Source: Diploscapter coronatus
Taxonomy: Eukaryota; Nematoda; Chromadorea; Rhabditida; Rhabditidae
DNA: 64,000 nt
Assembly (NCBI GenBank): GCA_964036155.1
Contig: OZ038423.1
Span: 67,285,249-67,349,248, forward strand
Reading direction: 5' to 3'
Below are positions 12,283 through 23,743 of the stretch, piece after piece (position 1 is the stretch's first letter; the number at the start of each line of letters is the position of its first letter). The position numbers were made by a program, and so were the translations under genes. The notes under the pieces were generated by a model, which did not search any database, had not been told where the DNA came from, and saw only the letters and a list, made by a program, of their open reading frames with translations.

Positions 12283-15200
12283 TCCTCCTTATTTATTACC
12301 TGAAAATTGGGATTCTATTCAAATTTACAAAATCGTGAATAAAAGACGAATCGAACGTCAAATATGAGCTTCTTCGGGGATAAAGCGTGAATAGTCTAAA
12401 ACTTTGAACGTCGAGAAATCAAAGAATGCACAGTAAGTTAGGAACATCAAGAGATTTCCAAATTGATCTTCCACCAAGCGATATACTAGATTTCTACTAT
12501 TGCTCGAATAAATAAACTCAAATTCATGAGTCCAGAATGAGCTCTATCGCATGAACACGACTATAAATAATACAAAATTCACATCACCGAGCACTACTGT
12601 AAATAACAAATTCTCAGAATGAATGTCGATCAGCATACCAATATCAAAACCCAAGGATTATGAAATGACAGTTAAATGGAGGTTGGAGATCTAGCGAGCG
12701 CGACAAGCTCAGTCAAGTTATCGGAATGAAATGTGAATTGCCTAATGCGTTGCGGGGAGTCAGTTAAAGCGCAACGCGCACGATTTGTTATTCTTTCGAT
12801 TCCTAATTCAGCATTCAGAATATGAAGAAAGATATGAATGTGAGAGAGTTTGGAGGCTGAAGACATAGGGATGGTGGGTCGAATGTCTGATTGAAGAAGC
12901 AGAAGAAGAATTTGAGACATTCGAGGATAATTCGAGATAATTCTCCGAATGAGGAAGTGCAGCGAGTATATTTATGAAAGGAAATGAAACATGAAGATGC
13001 TTGCTGCTATTTTGAACACATACGGGTGAGGTTTACTTTAAAATTGTCAGAAATTCGATTGCTTATTTATCAATTCTCGTTTTCGCTCTATTTATTATTT
13101 ACGTCATAAACAATCAGAATCATTCGACATTTGAGAAAATCTGATGTCAAAACTTTCAATCTCAGTTTCAGCCCATCGCTGATTTGAGAATGAAAGTTAC
13201 GATTTTCCATTCCATCAAACGTGGTTATCACATCGAAATGGTGATAATTATGGAAAATTTAGAATCATTATCGTAATTTGGCTAGCATATCAAATTCGTG
13301 ATGTTCAGATATTTGATGACAGAAACGTTAGAAGCGTGGATCCATTAAAGGAATATGAGATAAGAAAAAATCACCCTGAATAAGGAAGTATCGCTCTTAT
13401 GCTCATGACAAGATAATGAAACTAGATTTTTATTATTAGAAAGGTTGCAAGACAATGCACTCAAATTTGATGAATATTTCCATGTCTTTGCATAAAATAG
13501 GCTACTTTGCAGATAACTTCGAATACCTAACTAATGAATGAAGTTAGACTTTTCTTGAAAGCATTTTTCAATGCCAGCAAAAGGTTGAAGCTTCGTGGAA
13601 AGTTCTAAATATTTAGGCAGTTTTAGGAAAAGTATTAAATACTATGATCAAACCAAACTGAGGATCAAACTTTCCAAAGAAAAATATTCATTCATGATCG
13701 ATAGAAATAATCGAAATTAAACAACACTTTTGCTCAAGATATCCGATCAGAATCAGCGTAATCTTTGAAAACGTGAAATTCGCGAAACCAAGAACCTCAA
13801 GGAAAGAAGAGTTTCCTAACCGTGATGCCGAAAGCCCCAAGTCTCCGTATGCAAATTCTATTCGAGTACCGGATTAGGTTAGGCTTTTTCTAAAGATTTC
13901 CTAGAACCCTGGAAGAAAGAGAGCATATGAATGAACGTGTAGAAACCTCGAAGAAAACTTTCGGTAAGTGGTTGGAGTTACAGAGCTCTGAAACCCGGGG
14001 GCGCTTTTGAAGGGTAAATCAACTATGCAAAAATGGTTAGGTATGCAGTTTTCGCGATTTTCAAGAAGACACCCACCTAGAATCCAACGAAACTGATATG
14101 GTGAAAAATGAAAATCTGCAGAAACTAAAAACGAGTATCAACTTTGTCCAAAAAATCCAAATCGGGAATGAAAAGTTCAAAAAAGGGCGGAGAAGCCTGT
14201 TATAATGAGTATTTCTAGGTGCAGAATGTTAAAAAAGAGCCGAACTCAGGATTATTTCAAGTTGTTTAAATAGAAAGTCGAACAATGACGCTTCTCTTTC
14301 TGCTGCAAGATTGATGAAATAAATTAACCTTCAAAAGAAAAATGAAGAAGGTTAAAAACCGAACTCCAAACAATTGTGAACGCCCTAGAAAAGTAAGCAT
14401 ACACAAGCAGAAAAGACAGCGAAAAATGTTGATGGTTACCAAAATAGGGGGCGTTCGAAATTGTTGATAGCGTATAACAATGTTAAATAATCAAGCATCA
14501 TGTTCTAATCGAATCATTGTTATTTCAAATTTGCAAGTTTCAAAATACCTAAATTATCATTGCAGATGCAACGAGAATTAGAGGGGCTTATTTTCAAAGA
14601 TGATGATATTTTGAGGTCGATTATCAAGTTATTTCTAGAAATGTCAAATTTTTCGAGACTAAAAATTCAATTAAAAGTGAAACTCCATTGTTTCGATGCA
14701 TTGAAACAGGATAACCAAATTTGGAAAATGTTCAAAGATTTTGATGAAGTTGAAGAAATAAGTTAGAAAAATTTAGATAGAAATTAGAAAAGTTGAATTT
14801 CTTTTTATATTGAAATGATTGCGACTGCCTTGACTAAATATTTTCGTCACTTTTGATGTCGTAGTCAAAGTTATGATTCATGAATTTTAGAACCGTGAAA
14901 AAATGTAATTTTGAAAGTTACTCAAATCAAATGATCAAATTGTAACACGATAACATGTCCACGCAAGATATCACAAAATACGAAAAATTCGTAAAGCTGT
15001 TGGTATTTTTAGCCTCAAATAGTGTACAGTAATTTGACTACAATTTTGGTAAAATCATGCGTCAGTTTTTCCTACCGAAAATATATTTATTATGATTTTT
15101 CCACCATAAATTATTATTCTGAAAACGAACAAAATTAGCGCCACAATAACGGTATAAATGAAAGGGTAAAATGACTTTAACTTAAAAAAAAACGAAATAA

Positions 15201-16259
15201 AAGAATTACTTTTTGATGATAAAAATCGATTCATATGAAATGCTGCATATCAAGTAAAATAATTTTAAGAGTGAATTCTAACCTAGTCTCAATAATTTTC
15301 AGATAATTTCTCACGGTTTTATGGTATTTCAAAAAGTTGAGATAAAATTTCAAAACCAAAGAATAAATAAACCAAAATGTTGATATGAATATTTGCAACT
15401 TTGGAACCACCATGGTATTTCAAAGTTTTCGAGTCAAATTTCATAATCTTGAGAAAGTGTTCAGCAGAACGGAAACGCGATGCGACTTTTCCGACCTCCC
15501 TCACATCATGAGAAAAATCTATTCTTGGGAAAAGATAGAATTTGTGGGACTATTCAAAATTCAGAACCATTTTATCCAAGATAAGGGGCACATTTAGGTA
15601 CGTACAACTCATTCAGGCTCTATCTAGCCCGTTCTATACATTTTTAATCACCACAAAATAAAGAATCATCGAACTTTTTTAAGTTTGCAATAAATCACCT
15701 TTTTATACTTCATTCAACGCCTTTTTGAGTGCTTCGAAAATAGAATTTCGACTAAAACGTGCCTTGCAATAAAACGCACACGCAATTTTAATACGAAAAC
15801 AGTGAAGTTTCGTCGAAACTGAAATGGAGAATAAATGGGAAATCGTAAAAATTCAGGAAGTCCAAACTAGACCGAAAAACAGCGAAGTTTACCATTTTTG
15901 GACTGAATATTAAAATAATTCGACTTTCATGAAAATTGCGTTGATCTATTTTTGAAACAATTACGACTTCGAGTAAATTATTTAGCCTTCAAAGATCAAA
16001 TAAAAACGACGATAAAAGTAAAACTCTTCCCGGTCAAGTAAAGTAACGCAATAATTCTGATGATATTGAACCCTCAAAATTATAAGATGATAATGACTAT
16101 ATGAAAATTGTGTCGAAATTTTAAACCCTGAAGAAAGGTGTTCTTCTGAAAAGGATAATTCTGGAATAAAAATAAATTCTTGAAAAAAGTTCGGAAAAGA
16201 AATAAATTTTTGAAAAGTAAAATAACTTTAAAAAATTTTTTTCTAAAAGATAAATAAAA
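12283..16259. other. Long intergenic stretch without a recognised gene
   Basis: Four kilobases, AT-rich, no splice-bounded coding segments found on either strand. It contains the presumed promoter of the neuropeptide gene at its left end. Short frames (for example 14560-14766 on the plus strand and 12920-12672 on the minus strand) have no domain, and their composition does not differ from the background. Confidence 0.5.
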
Positions 16260-19148
16260 TCACTGAATGATCCATTTCCTGACGATCTCAATGCCCTCTC
16301 CAGTGTCGTCGGAAGCAGTGCAACTAACGAACTCAACCGGTCTGAGAATTTTCAAATTTCAACTCTCAAAAATCTAGCAAAATGTCTAAATTTAACTTTA
16401 TCATACCATTTCACTTCTGATTTATACAATAAAGCCGTAATTAAATTAGCATTTACGATAAAATAAGATCATTTAAAAATTTTATCCAATCACGAGCAAT
16501 TTTCTAGAAATCGCTAATTGAATTAACGGATTTTCGAGATTTATCTTTGAAACATCGAAAATTATAAATAACTGAAATAATTTTCGAAATTTTGTAAGAT
16601 GCATGAACTACGATACTTCCATTTTTATCTCTGCGTTTCGAATTCAGAATCTCATTTGTGCAGAATTATGCTATTTCCGGTATGTGACACGCAAAAAATT
16701 CAAATTCAATATTTTATATTCGGAAAAACTTGAATATTTGTTTATCTTTATAAAAAATAATAAAAGAATAAATGAAATATGTATGCAGATAAAATTAATA
16801 AAAAAGCTCACTTAGGCAACTGATTCCAGGTAAATTGTTCGCCAGAGTCCGTGAGCGTCGTCCTCTTGCTATCCGAGCCATCTGAAATCAAAATAGAAAT
16901 TCCGCAATATTAACAAATTAATGACAAAAATGGCATTTGTTATAAAATTTCACAAATATCAAAGGAAGCAGCTTGAAAACTTAAATGACTAAAAATATTA
17001 CCAGTCCCAGCCAACGCAGACGACCTGCTTTTGTTGATCAGCGTGAACTCCTTTTCCAAAGTTGTTCGGATTACCTGAATTTATTTTAAAATAAAACTGG
17101 AATACTACCAATTAAAGGCTAATAGAAAAAGACACCACTTTTCTAAGAAATAGTATGAGGGAAAGAAAAAAGAGGTAAAAGTGGTATCTTTTTCTAACTG
17201 ATGTCCTAGTGTCTTTTTCTAGGAGCCCCAATTAAATACAAATGAAATAACATTTGAAAAGAGAACTCTAATTCATCTGACTAAATTTTCATTATTATAA
17301 TTTTTATAAATCTTTTTTCCAGATATCGGCTTGTATTTATAAATGAGTAAAAAGTTACCAAATCAGTCTTCGCCAAATCCAGATCCTGTTTATTGCAGGC
17401 GATCATGATTGGGATCTAAAATAATTAAATTTTAATAAAAATACAAATATTTAGGAACCGCAAACTTCGCCTTCCTTGCATGTTTGCTTTTGTTCAAAAA
17501 GTGGTCATTGAAAACGCCAAAAATAGAAAGTAAATCCTATTCAAATGCAATGTTCACAAAAGATCACTATCAGAATCGATGAACTACCCATAGAAATGGC
17601 CGTTCACCGAATATCTTATCAGGAAATGCGTGTTCATTTTTTAGTTGATTTTAGTAGCACCTTTCGATCAAAAATGATGCTTTTTTCTCCACGAATGTCT
17701 TAGTTACGTCGGATTTGATTGTTTAGTCGAAAATTCCAGAAAATTGTAAACTATGCAAAACCATTTGCGGTCCCTAAAAACAGTTTCAAAATGTAACCAT
17801 TTTAGCGCTTTCGAGAGCGACATCGTAGAGGAATTCAGCAACGTCGCGAGCGCGTTTCGAGAACGAAGCTGAATCGACGACGAACAGAATTCCTCGCAGG
17901 GTGGAACGCTCCTGGAAATTAAAGGGTAAAAGATAGGATTTTGCAAAAATTTGAATACAACTATTTCAGAGTAATTTTTGACAACAGCTATATGATGGAG
18001 GATGTCTTCCTCACACTAACTTTAACTATGACTACGTCCTCTGTCACATAGTAACTGTCGTAATTTTTCTAAAAACGACGATATAAAAATGGTGACAATA
18101 ATAGATTTTTCCCAAATATTTACTGCTTATAAATGAAAAAAATCACCGCATTTAGCCACTTCTCAACGAGCTGTTTACGCAATCTTTCGGCACCGGGAAA
18201 GTCAACCAGCTGAAATAGGAAACATGAAAATGCGAAAGAAGACAAATTCCCAAATTGACGAGACCTTTACCTGTACGATCCGCGCTACTCGGATTTTGTC
18301 GTCACTCGCGAAGATGCGCTATCTCCCATTGTGTCAGATTGCGTAATCTGATGTAAGAGCAAATAGGAAGGGCGCGACGCAGCTGTTTGCGAGTGACAGT
18401 TACTATATGACGAAGGGTATTAAAAATGATGGAGTATCCCCTAGTTAAGCCCTCCGTCATATAGCTGTTGCTAACCCGAGTGGCGCGAATCGCAAAGGCA
18501 AAGGTCTCGTCGACTTGGGAAGATAGCAAAAAAAAAACTTTGAGGTTGTTGCCCTTGACGTTGAGCTCCATGATATTCTCCTGCAGCGAGGTGTACGTCA
18601 TTGGTTTCGAATCTGAAATTTTAAAATCAAATTTCGAAAAGCAATGAAATTTGTACTTTTCTTGGCGACTTTCGAAAAGATGCATGTCTTGCCCGAGTCA
18701 CTGAGACCGCAAATCAGCACTGTGTTGACGGTTTTTCGGAAGAACTGGAAATATTCAATTAAAAATATCCTATGAAAAATTTACAAGAAAAAAATAATAA
18801 CTTGATAGTATCTATTCGCAAATATTAGTCTCTTCTAGTTTTCTACAATTTGAATTTTTTGTGACTTCGCGACCAGACGAAATAGTGCGCAAAGCGAGAG
18901 TGCGTACTCTTCCATCTCCTAAACCTACACCCTATTTCTTCTGATCGTGAAATTGTGATAAATCGAAATCTTTTGATTTTCAAATATTTTTCATTTATTA
19001 ATTTTTTAAAACCAACCTTCAAATAGATGAAAACGGCTGTGAAAATAACGATGGAAATGGCGACGGCAATCGAGATCAGTGTCAAATTCTGCGAGACATC
19101 TTCGACTTTTTCCACCTTGTCATTGAGTACCTGCTTTTTCGAATCCAT
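16260..19148 (-). CDS. SRPRB: Signal recognition particle receptor subunit beta
   Basis: Ten exons: 19148-19017, 18744-18657, 18612-18539, 18318-18271, 18209-18147, 17911-17798, 17415-17359, 17074-17002, 16881-16812, 16341-16260; 266 residues, close to the human 271. The N terminus carries one membrane span (TLISIAVAISIVIFTAVFIYL, ~24-43) that anchors it in the ER. The GTPase domain follows: P-loop GLSDSGKT (57-64), switch region PMTYTSLQEN, G3 DFPG (117-120), FVVDS, AEFLYDV and G4 NKQD (180-183). The C terminus has WNQLPKPVEFVSCTASD then IVRKWIIQ, as in SRPRB. With SRP receptor alpha it docks ribosome-SRP complexes at the translocon. Exon 4 uses a weak acceptor (gagatag) and its 5' splice site lies in a long inverted repeat. 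Several introns carry small inverted-repeat elements. TTTGTAG directly precedes the ATG, suggesting trans-splicing. Confidence 0.93.
17123..17221. repeat. Palindromic element in SRPRB intron 7
   Basis: Inverted ends TAGAAAAAGACACCACTTTT and the reverse complement of TAAAAGTGGTATCTTTTTCTA, followed by a third part-copy (reverse complement of CTAGTGTCTTTTTCTA). About 75-100 bases in total, non-coding, with a purine-rich loop. Confidence 0.6.
17984..18058. mobile_element. MITE, 75 bp, copy 1, in SRPRB intron 5
   Basis: One end reads ACAGCTATATGATGGAGG; the reverse complement of the other end reads ACAGTTACTATGTGACAGAGG. The same two end types occur in the opposite order in the element at 18396-18468, so these are two members of one family inserted in opposite orientations. 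Non-autonomous, no coding capacity. The superfamily is undetermined because a clean target-site duplication was not found. Confidence 0.65.
18247..18521. repeat. Nested inverted duplication spanning SRPRB exon 4 and intron 3
   Basis: The arm at 18247-18295 and the reverse complement of 18473-18521 match over 49 bases with about nine differences (shared blocks TTCCCAA, GACGAGACCTTT, CGCGC, ACTCGG). The first arm contains the last ~20 coding bases of SRPRB exon 4, its GTAAAG donor and the start of the next intron. The second arm lies inside the preceding intron in the opposite orientation, where the donor GT has become GC. Between the arms sit a smaller inverted pair (GTCACTCGC at 18300 and GCGAGTGAC at 18390) and the MITE at 18396. 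Confidence 0.8.
18396..18468. mobile_element. MITE, 73 bp, copy 2, in SRPRB intron 3
   Basis: The left end is ACAGTTACTATATGACGAAGG and the reverse complement of the right end is ACAGCTATATGACGGAGG. Ends match the 17984-18058 element in reversed order. Its internal sequence differs, which is usual for MITE families that share only their termini. Confidence 0.65.
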
Positions 19149-19160
19149 CTACAAATCTCA
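19149..19160 (-). promoter_or_regulatory. Candidate trans-splice acceptor before SRPRB
   Basis: On the minus strand the bases just before the SRPRB start read GATTTGTAG followed directly by ATG. With L33 ending 263 bases upstream on the same strand, this is where a spliced leader would be joined if the two genes form an operon. The spacing is longer than the ~100 bases usual in C. elegans operons, so monocistronic transcription with SL1 is equally possible. Confidence 0.4.
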
Positions 19161-19410
19161 TAGTTTCAAAGAAACTTAAAATTCAGCAAAGATAAAATAC
19201 GGTTGAAAACCGGTAGAAAAGTCCAAAATAAAATAATATCTTTCGAAATAAATAACCATTTATTCCTAGTAATCTACAAATCTAGGCTAAAATCAAGATT
19301 TTTAGTAATCAAATTTGAACTTTCGAGAATTTTTCGAAAAATAATGCTTGATTGATCACTAAAAATTTAGACTAAAACAATAACAAATAAAAAAAAGATT
19401 TTTAAAAATT

Positions 19411-20042
19411 TTAATGCAGCCCATACATTTCCTTGATCCGTTTCGGCAGGTCCGTCTTGCCTTTGACTTTCTCCTTCTCTTCAAATAGACATTCGCGGCC
19501 TACTGAAAGTAGAAAATAAAGATTTTTGAAAATTGTGCAAATATTTTTTTTTTAAATCATCAAGTTTGTAAATTTAAAATATCATTTCAGGAAAATTATT
19601 TCAAAAAGCATTGATCTGATAGATTTTCAAATAATTTCTAAGGAACTATTTTTTCCGGAAAATTCTAAAACCTCCTTACACGCGGGATCAAAGAAAATGC
19701 CGGCGCTCTTCTCGGCCATGCGCTCGCGAACCCACATCTTCGAGGTGCCCGTGATCACCGACGCCAGACGCACGATCACATATCTGAAAAAACGTCTTTC
19801 TTGTTCTTGAAAAAATCTTAGCTTATTTCAAGCTGAACGAAAGTCTTAATTTTGTCTTCGAGCAAGTCTTTTAGAGTCTTTAGTTTCGGTATCAATTCTT
19901 CAAAACTTTGACACTCGTATAGACATGATTTCTTCAAATATTTTTACAAACATATTCTCAGCACTTTATTTATTCACTTTTTAAAAGATTTTCCTTTCAA
20001 ATAGACAAATTTCCAAAAAACCCACTTTGATTTGGCTCCCAT
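19411..20042 (-). CDS. mrpl-33: Mitochondrial large-subunit ribosomal protein L33 (bL33m)
   Basis: Three exons, 20042-20026, 19783-19680 and 19502-19411, give 70 residues. The protein begins MGAKSKYVIVRLASVITGTS and continues through WVRERMAEKSAGIFFDP to LGRECLFEEKEKVKGK. This follows the bL33m pattern seen in human MRPL33 (IL-VR-VS-AGTG, then R..L..K, then a YDP-like turn and VLF.E.K). It is a small structural protein of the 39S mitochondrial subunit and lacks an obvious long presequence, as is usual for this family. The first coding exon is only 17 bases; the start was chosen because MGAKSK joins the second exon in phase. It lies upstream of SRPRB on the same strand and is divergent from TXNL4A, with 301 bases between the two start codons serving as the shared promoter. 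Confidence 0.85.
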
Positions 20043-20343
20043 CTCGGTGGTTCACCGGGCCGGAATCGTCCGTTCAAATTGTTCTACAGGCCAGTTGTCG
20101 ATGATTTCTGAAATAACACAAAAAAACAATTCAAAATAACGAGAAGACGTGAAAAATAAGAATAAATCGAACTGCACAAACACAAATACGCATTGCAGAC
20201 GTTCATCGATTTTTTTCATTTTTGCCCGCTTGCCACTTTCGTTTTTCGCGAAAATTCGCTATTTTCTTGCTTTCTCGGTTTTATTATTCTATTTATTTTA
20301 GATTTGTTGATTTGACGTCGAATTCAACCGAACAACAGCAAAA
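20043..20343. promoter_or_regulatory. Bidirectional promoter between mrpl-33 and TXNL4A
   Basis: A 301-base gap between divergent start codons. Contains T-rich tracts and two acceptor-like sequences, one before each ATG (ATTTCAG about 60 bases upstream of the mrpl-33 start on the minus strand). No TATA box or named factor site was identified. Confidence 0.4.
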
Positions 20344-21907
20344 ATGTCGTATATGCTTCCTCATTTGGAGAATGGATGGCAGGTAAAAATAACGATTCTT
20401 TCCAAGCATGTGATTTTTTAGTTTTTCTATTTTCTAAAAAAGTGTACACCAGCATCGAAGTTTGAAAATTCATGCAGTTCTTCAACTGTAAAAAAGTAAA
20501 ATTCTGCTTCAATAACGAATGAACTTTCCGGAAAAGTGACGATTTTTAAAATATATTTTCTTTCATTTTCAGGTTGACCAATCCATCCTCGCCGAAGAGG
20601 ACCGTGTGGTGGTGATCCGATTCGGACACGATTGGGACCCCACCTGCATGCGGATGGATGAGGTGGGAAATATGTGGAATTTGTAGAATTTTCTTTGGAA
20701 AGAATAATTTCCTTCTGAACTTCCAGCTTTTGAACATACAATTTCCAATTTGTTGTAGCAAAATTTTTAATCATACATGTTTAAATGGAATTCTAAAACG
20801 TTTCAGAACTTTAGATTTACAGTTAGTTTCTGCCAGATTTTATGAGGATCTAAAAATTTGTGGACATTATTTTGGAAGACGATGAACTTCGAGTAAAAGT
20901 GACTATTTTCAGACGCTCTACAAAATCGCACCGAAAGTCAAGAACTTCGCGGTGGTCTACCTGGTGGACATCTCGAAAGTGCCCGAGTTCAACAAGATGT
21001 ACGAGCTGTACGACCCCTGCACAGTCATGTTCTTCTTCCGAAACAAGCACATCATGGTTGATTTGGGTGAGTTTTTTCTGACAATCAAAAATGCTTCATC
21101 TTTGAAAAGTTTCAAATATCTTAAATTTTACGTTTCAAGTTGATGCATAATAGAAGCACAAAATTCCCTTGATTTGTCTGCGAAGCTATTGAAGAATTTC
21201 AATGACACGAAATCTTTTGATAAGTTTCAGTGAAATTTATCTATAGAAAAAGGCATAAAACTTCATCAATTTGGCTATGAAAATGAAGAAAAACAAAATA
21301 TTTGTTCTCTTTTCCAGGCACGGGTAACAATAACAAGATTAACTGGGCGGTCACCGACGGACAGGAGCTCATCGACATCGTCGAAACCGTCTATCGGTAA
21401 ATTTATCTTACTTGTTTTCAGAAATGAAAAAATCGAGAATGAAAAGTTTTCAAAGCGCAAAAAATAATCTTTGGCGAACTTATTATTCTTCTAAATCGTG
21501 ATTTGAGGATAAAGTTTGGAATGTTCTGAAGTTCAAGAAGCTCTTATATTTGCTAAAGGTTTTCTTTCTTTTTCCTATGATTTCTAAACCCTAAATTCAA
21601 TGAAAAATAGAGAAGACCGATTATAGGGCTTGCTGTATTATACACCGCCAGTACACCGACACCGGATTTTAGGGTGAAAGAGTGTAGGCAAAGGAGAGAA
21701 ATAAGAAGAAGAGTTGGCCTTTTACAGGCAGCGTCGTTGTTCCGACGGTGTATAATACAAGAGGCTCAACTATAGAGATAGATTTGATAACCAATTTCGA
21801 AGACTTCGGCAAAACCGCTCACAATCATGCACAATTTCAGGGGAGCCCGCAAAGGCCGTGGTCTGGTGATTTCGCCGAAGGACTACTCCACCAAGTACAA
21901 GTACTAA
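20344..21907 (+). CDS. TXNL4A: U5 snRNP 15-kDa protein Dim1 (thioredoxin-like 4A)
   Basis: Five exons, 20344-20382, 20573-20662, 20913-21066, 21318-21396 and 21841-21907, give 142 residues, exactly the length of the human protein. It is nearly identical throughout: MSYMLPHLENGWQVDQ, EDRVVVIRFGHDWDPTCM, VKNFAVVYLVDISKVPEFN, YDPCTVMFFFRNKHIM, GTGNNNKINWA and the ending RGARKGRGLVISPKDYS. It has the thioredoxin fold without the redox CxxC pair and is a core component of the U4/U6.U5 tri-snRNP, essential for pre-mRNA splicing in the nucleus. Intron positions all have canonical GT-AG ends. The last intron carries a 126-bp MITE. A poly(A) signal (aataaa) lies at about 22028. Confidence 0.97.
21634..21759. 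mobile_element. MITE, 126 bp, in the last intron of TXNL4A
   Basis: Perfect 14-base terminal inverted repeats: TGTATTATACACCG on the left and CGGTGTATAATACA on the right, with further partial pairing inward. Purine-rich interior, no coding frame. The sequence just outside also pairs (CTTG on both sides), so the true end may be a few bases further out. Confidence 0.75.
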
Positions 21908-22200
21908 GCAACTAAACAAAATGCGAGTTCTATTTATGTGTTCGAGAAAATTCTCCTTTTCTTTGAAACTAATCATCTTCTGGTCTCTGTAATTAGTGTT
22001 GTGTCTTTCTGTTCTTTCCCTGAACTCAATAAACTTATATTTCATGCACTTTTGTGAACTAAAGATACACAGAAAAATCATAGATTTATTCAAGTCAAAG
22101 GGGGGACACATTTTCAAGCTCTATGAGATTCGATGTCATTCGTTCATAGTTCCAATGCCATACTTTTCCTGCATTTTGGTGGCCTCTGAAAATAGAATAT

Positions 22201-22756
22201 TATTCTGTTTTTTTTTTTTTTTTTTTTTAAAAGTAAAGCTTTATTTTAATTATTTTGATAAATGTTAGCTCTCGTCGGAGACTGCGAACATTCCCTTGGT
22301 TCACAATCGAACTGCCGCATTTTGAGCTTTTCTCGCTTTCGCCCTCTCCCTGGAACCGTGGCCTTTCCAATTATTAGGCTGGGTTCGGCCACGCTCCGGT
22401 GGTTCGTCGGGAAGTGGCCCGATGGCGCTTCTCCCCCAAAAATGAACACTGACCAAGTGACGATGCGAAGAGGCAGAATATCCCGACCAAAGTTGGGTGT
22501 AGACTCTAACCGGGGGAATAGTTAGGCTAAGGGTTGAAGTCAAGCAAAGTTGGCCTGACTATCGCATCGTTGAGCCACTTTTGGTCAAGGAGAGGGCTTT
22601 CATGGGATTTTTTCGTGATTCGAAAAGAAAATGAAAATTTGCCTTTACCTTTATTGGAACTATTCTGCATTTTCGTTCGTCGTGCACGATTAAATTTCAT
22701 CCGAATTATAGCATAGTTTCATTCTGGACCATCACGCCAGACTGAAAGCAGGAATA
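22201..22756 (-). mobile_element. Probable retrocopy with poly(A) tail, source unknown
   Basis: On the minus strand a GC-rich block (about 22600-22260, far richer than the flanks) ends with an AATAAA signal, then ten bases, then a run of about 21 A (seen as T at 22208-22228 on the plus strand). That order is what reverse transcription of a polyadenylated transcript leaves behind. A possible target duplication TAGAATAT occurs at 22193-22200 and again at 22757-22764, giving the outer bounds listed. Open frames on both strands (67-90 codons) do not match a protein I know. Part of it folds: TGACCAAGTGACGATGCGA at 22450 pairs with 22562-22587. Alternative: a genuine structured non-coding RNA gene. 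Confidence 0.45.
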
Positions 22757-22764
22757 TAGAATAT

Positions 22765-23743
22765 GGGTTAGAAATCATCGACAAGTCAGATGAATGAATG
22801 AGAAACTAATCAAAATTGAAAAGGCACCTCGAATAAATACAACTTGTCAAGGAGGAGGCGCGCGAAATGTGGTCATTGTGAGGGAATGAGAAAGTTGGTG
22901 AGAAGAGTGGTCAAATGGGTGGGGCTGAGAAAGTGCCCGAGCTGAAAGAGGTTAAGAAAAGCTAATCATGAAAATTCCAAAAGGCCAGATAAGGGAAACA
23001 AATTAGCACACACGATTTAGTGAGCATCGAAAAAGTAAATCCACATTACCAACCCCATCACTCGATATGTTACCGGTCGGCTTGGTTGCTGGGATGGGAC
23101 CAAGTACATTTTATCACGATGATAATCAAGGTCATAAAATATCTTATCACTATAATAATAATAATAATAATCGAGTGCCCGGATCCACGAAACTCTCGGA
23201 ACTTCCGAAACCTTCCTAATGATTTCATTTCTAAAGGAAGTTAAAATATTTCGAGTTTCATTCCACTTGTCCTTCAGCGATAGATAACAGGTCACCATAC
23301 TATTTGCATTTTACTCATTGAAATAAACCGTACCAAGCTCCAGTCACTCAGAAATGTTCGCGAAATCTGATAAGCTCATTCTAATTGTGTTTTGTTGAGC
23401 TGATTTTATAGACGTGCACACTATAAACTCAGAAAACTTTCGAGGTGTCTGGATGTGATGTAAAATTGTCATAAAGTGATGGCGAACTTTGCTAGGCTCT
23501 TATCGGGGCATACGGAATAATTTGAACAATTTTCCGTTTATAGCTGTAAAATACCAAAATAAAACTGGATGGAGTGATCTGAGGAAGAGCCCATAAACTA
23601 GAAAATTTTTCAGGATTTTCGAGCCTATCACTAAAATAATAAACAGTTATGGACGAATGAGCCGAGCTATAAAAGGGGAAACATCAGAGAAGAAAATTGC
23701 TACATCGAAACAGTCGGTTGGGAGGATACTTACCTTGTAAACA
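22765..23743. other. Intergenic stretch upstream of lipase 1
   Basis: No supported gene. Holds a TAA microsatellite and a hairpin (CTTGGT...ACCAAG near 23082-23107). The part just before 23744 contains a short pyrimidine tract and is the presumed promoter of the lipase. Confidence 0.4.
23151..23171. repeat. TAA microsatellite
   Basis: Seven tandem units of TAA. It generates a run of tyrosines in a spurious minus-strand frame. Confidence 0.9.

Noticed and set aside
18302..18685. 127-codon minus frame across SRPRB exon 3
   Set aside because: Only residues from exon 3 are real; the rest is intron and inverted-repeat sequence in a chance frame.
23070..23110. 5S-rRNA-like words (GTACTTGG, GGGATGGG)
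   Set aside because: The words occur in the wrong relative orientation for 5S rRNA and the rest of the gene is missing; it is a small hairpin.
23017..23298. 93-codon minus frame with a tyrosine run
   Set aside because: The tyrosines come from the TAA microsatellite; the rest has no recognisable feature.
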